6,220 nt of DNA from the NCBI GenBank assembly GCA_959600045.1, contig CAUGKJ010000057.1:1-6220 (forward strand). The letters are read 5' to 3'. Under the pieces are notes generated by a model. The model was given only the letters and a program-made list of their open reading frames with translations, searched no databases and had not been told where the DNA came from. Origin of the DNA: an uncultured Haemophilus sp. (GTDB taxonomy: Bacteria; Pseudomonadota; Gammaproteobacteria; Enterobacterales; Pasteurellaceae). The position numbers and the translations under genes are program-made. This document shows positions 5,273 through 6,220 of the stretch, in pieces. The first letter of the stretch is position 1; each line of letters starts with the position of its first letter.

Positions 5273-6220
5273 TTAAAGATCGAAATCGCCGAAATCATTG
5301 GTATCGACTTTAGAGTCAATTTGACCGACAAGGTAAGAACTCACTTCGACTTCTTGTGGCGCTACTTGTACGTTGTCAGAAACAAGCCATGCGTTAATCC
5401 ATGGAATTGGGTTAGAGCGCGCGCCAAATGGCAGTGGAAGACCAACGGCTTGCATACGGATATTGGTAATGTATTCCACGTATTGTACCAAAATGTCTCT
5501 GTTCAAACCAATCATTGAACCGTCTTTAAATAAGTAATCTGCCCATTCTTTTTCTTGTTCTGCTGCGGCTAAGAATAAATCATAGGCTTCTTGTTTACAT
5601 TCTTCCGCAATTTCTGCCATTTCAGGATCGTCTTGACCTGCAGCCATAATGTTTAAAATATGCTGCGTACCAGTTAAGTGTAAGGCTTCATCACGTGCGA
5701 TAAATTTAATGATTTTCGCATTACCTTCCATTAATTGACGCTCAGCAAAGGCAAAGGAACAAGCAAAGGATACGTAGAAACGAATCGCTTCAAGTGCGTT
5801 CACACTCATCAAGCAAAGGTAAAGTTGTTTTTTCAGATTACGTAATGTCACCACACATTCTTTACCATCTACCGTGTAAGTGCCTTCGCCGTACAGACTG
5901 TAAAGTTGGCTATCACGGATTAAATCATCGTAGTAAGAAGAAATATCACGTGCACGTTTGATGATTTCTTCGTTCGTCACGATATCATCAAACACGATAG
6001 ATGGGTCGTTCACAATGTTACGAATAATGTGTGTGTAAGAACGAGAGTGGATGGTTTCAGAGAAGGTCCAAGTTTCAATCCAGGTTTCTAATTCAGGGAT
6101 AGACACTAACGGTAACAATGCAACGTTCGGACTACGGCCTTGAATAGAATCTAATAAGGTTTGATATTTTAAGTTACTGATGAAAATATGTTTTTCATGC
6201 TCAGGTAACGCGGCATAGTC
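5273..6220 (-). CDS. nrdB: Class Ia ribonucleoside-diphosphate reductase beta subunit, C-terminal part (5' end outside window)
   Basis: NrdB holds the diiron-tyrosyl radical that starts ribonucleotide reduction in the NrdA partner, making dNTPs in the cytoplasm. The frame stays open to base 6220 (it reads [20 protein letters not shown] inward from the edge), so the TTG at 6116-6118 is an internal leucine and about 60 N-terminal residues are missing. The visible 315 residues align well with my memory of E. coli NrdB. Iron ligands and radical Tyr are all present: Asp in TLLDSIQGR (E. coli D84), Glu and His in [10 protein letters not shown] (E115, H118), Tyr in that SRSY (Y122), Glu in [10 protein letters not shown] (E204), and Glu and His in [10 protein letters not shown] (E238, H241). 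The tail [11 protein letters not shown] keeps the radical-transfer Tyr (Y356) and ends in DFGDFDL, which docks to NrdA. nrdA should lie upstream, off the right edge. yfaE, which follows nrdB in E. coli, is absent here. Confidence 0.96.
   Translation of the reverse strand, partial: DYAALPEHEKHIFISNLKYQTLLDSIQGRSPNVALLPLVSIPELETWIETWTFSETIHSRSYTHIIRNIVNDPSIVFDDIVTNEEIIKRARDISSYYDDLIRDSQLYSLYGEGTYTVDGKECVVTLRNLKKQLYLCLMSVNALEAIRFYVSFACSFAFAERQLMEGNAKIIKFIARDEALHLTGTQHILNIMAAGQDDPEMAEIAEECKQEAYDLFLAAAEQEKEWADYLFKDGSMIGLNRDILVQYVEYITNIRMQAVGLPLPFGARSNPIPWINAWLVSDNVQVAPQEVEVSSYLVGQIDSKVDTNDFGDFDL

Noticed and set aside
5321..5518. Forward open frame of 65 codons opposite nrdB
   Set aside because: Antisense to the conserved C-terminus of nrdB with no ribosome site or family resemblance.
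6116..6118. TTG as the start of nrdB
   Set aside because: The frame continues upstream with conserved NrdB sequence, including the Asp iron ligand in TLLDSIQGR.

Overview
The window looks like chromosomal DNA from a Haemophilus-type member of the Pasteurellaceae, such as H. influenzae or H. parainfluenzae. The main evidence is the repeated 9-mer AAGTGCGGT, the Hin-type DNA uptake signal sequence (USS), which occurs as facing pairs downstream of genes. The AT-rich base composition and the close resemblance of the housekeeping proteins to their enterobacterial counterparts fit this. The species cannot be fixed from the sequence alone.

Layout from left to right: (1) the C-terminal part of lptG (LPS export permease), forward, cut by the left edge; (2) a convergent terminator block of two hairpins, one of them a USS pair; (3) fbp (class I fructose-1,6-bisphosphatase), reverse; (4) a 496-base gap between divergent genes. 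The gap holds a perfect FNR-type palindrome near a possible fbp -10 element, the remains of a decayed forward gene with a USS hairpin terminator, and a perfect MetJ 'met box'; (5) a short MetE-like methionine synthase gene (381 aa), forward; (6) a convergent block of three hairpins; (7) lysS (class II lysyl-tRNA synthetase), reverse, with its own good sigma70 promoter; (8) a terminator hairpin followed by the C-terminal 315 residues of nrdB (class Ia ribonucleotide reductase beta subunit), reverse, cut by the right edge.

The genes are mostly independent housekeeping units (envelope biogenesis, gluconeogenesis, methionine synthesis, translation, dNTP synthesis). Nearly every one ends at its own hairpin, and no multi-gene operon is visible inside the window. 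I found no mobile element, CRISPR array, tRNA, rRNA or defence system. The points most worth a second look are the short MetE-like protein under an apparent MetJ operator, the decayed gene between fbp and that gene, and the FNR-like palindrome at the fbp promoter. I see no evidence for a wholly new system.
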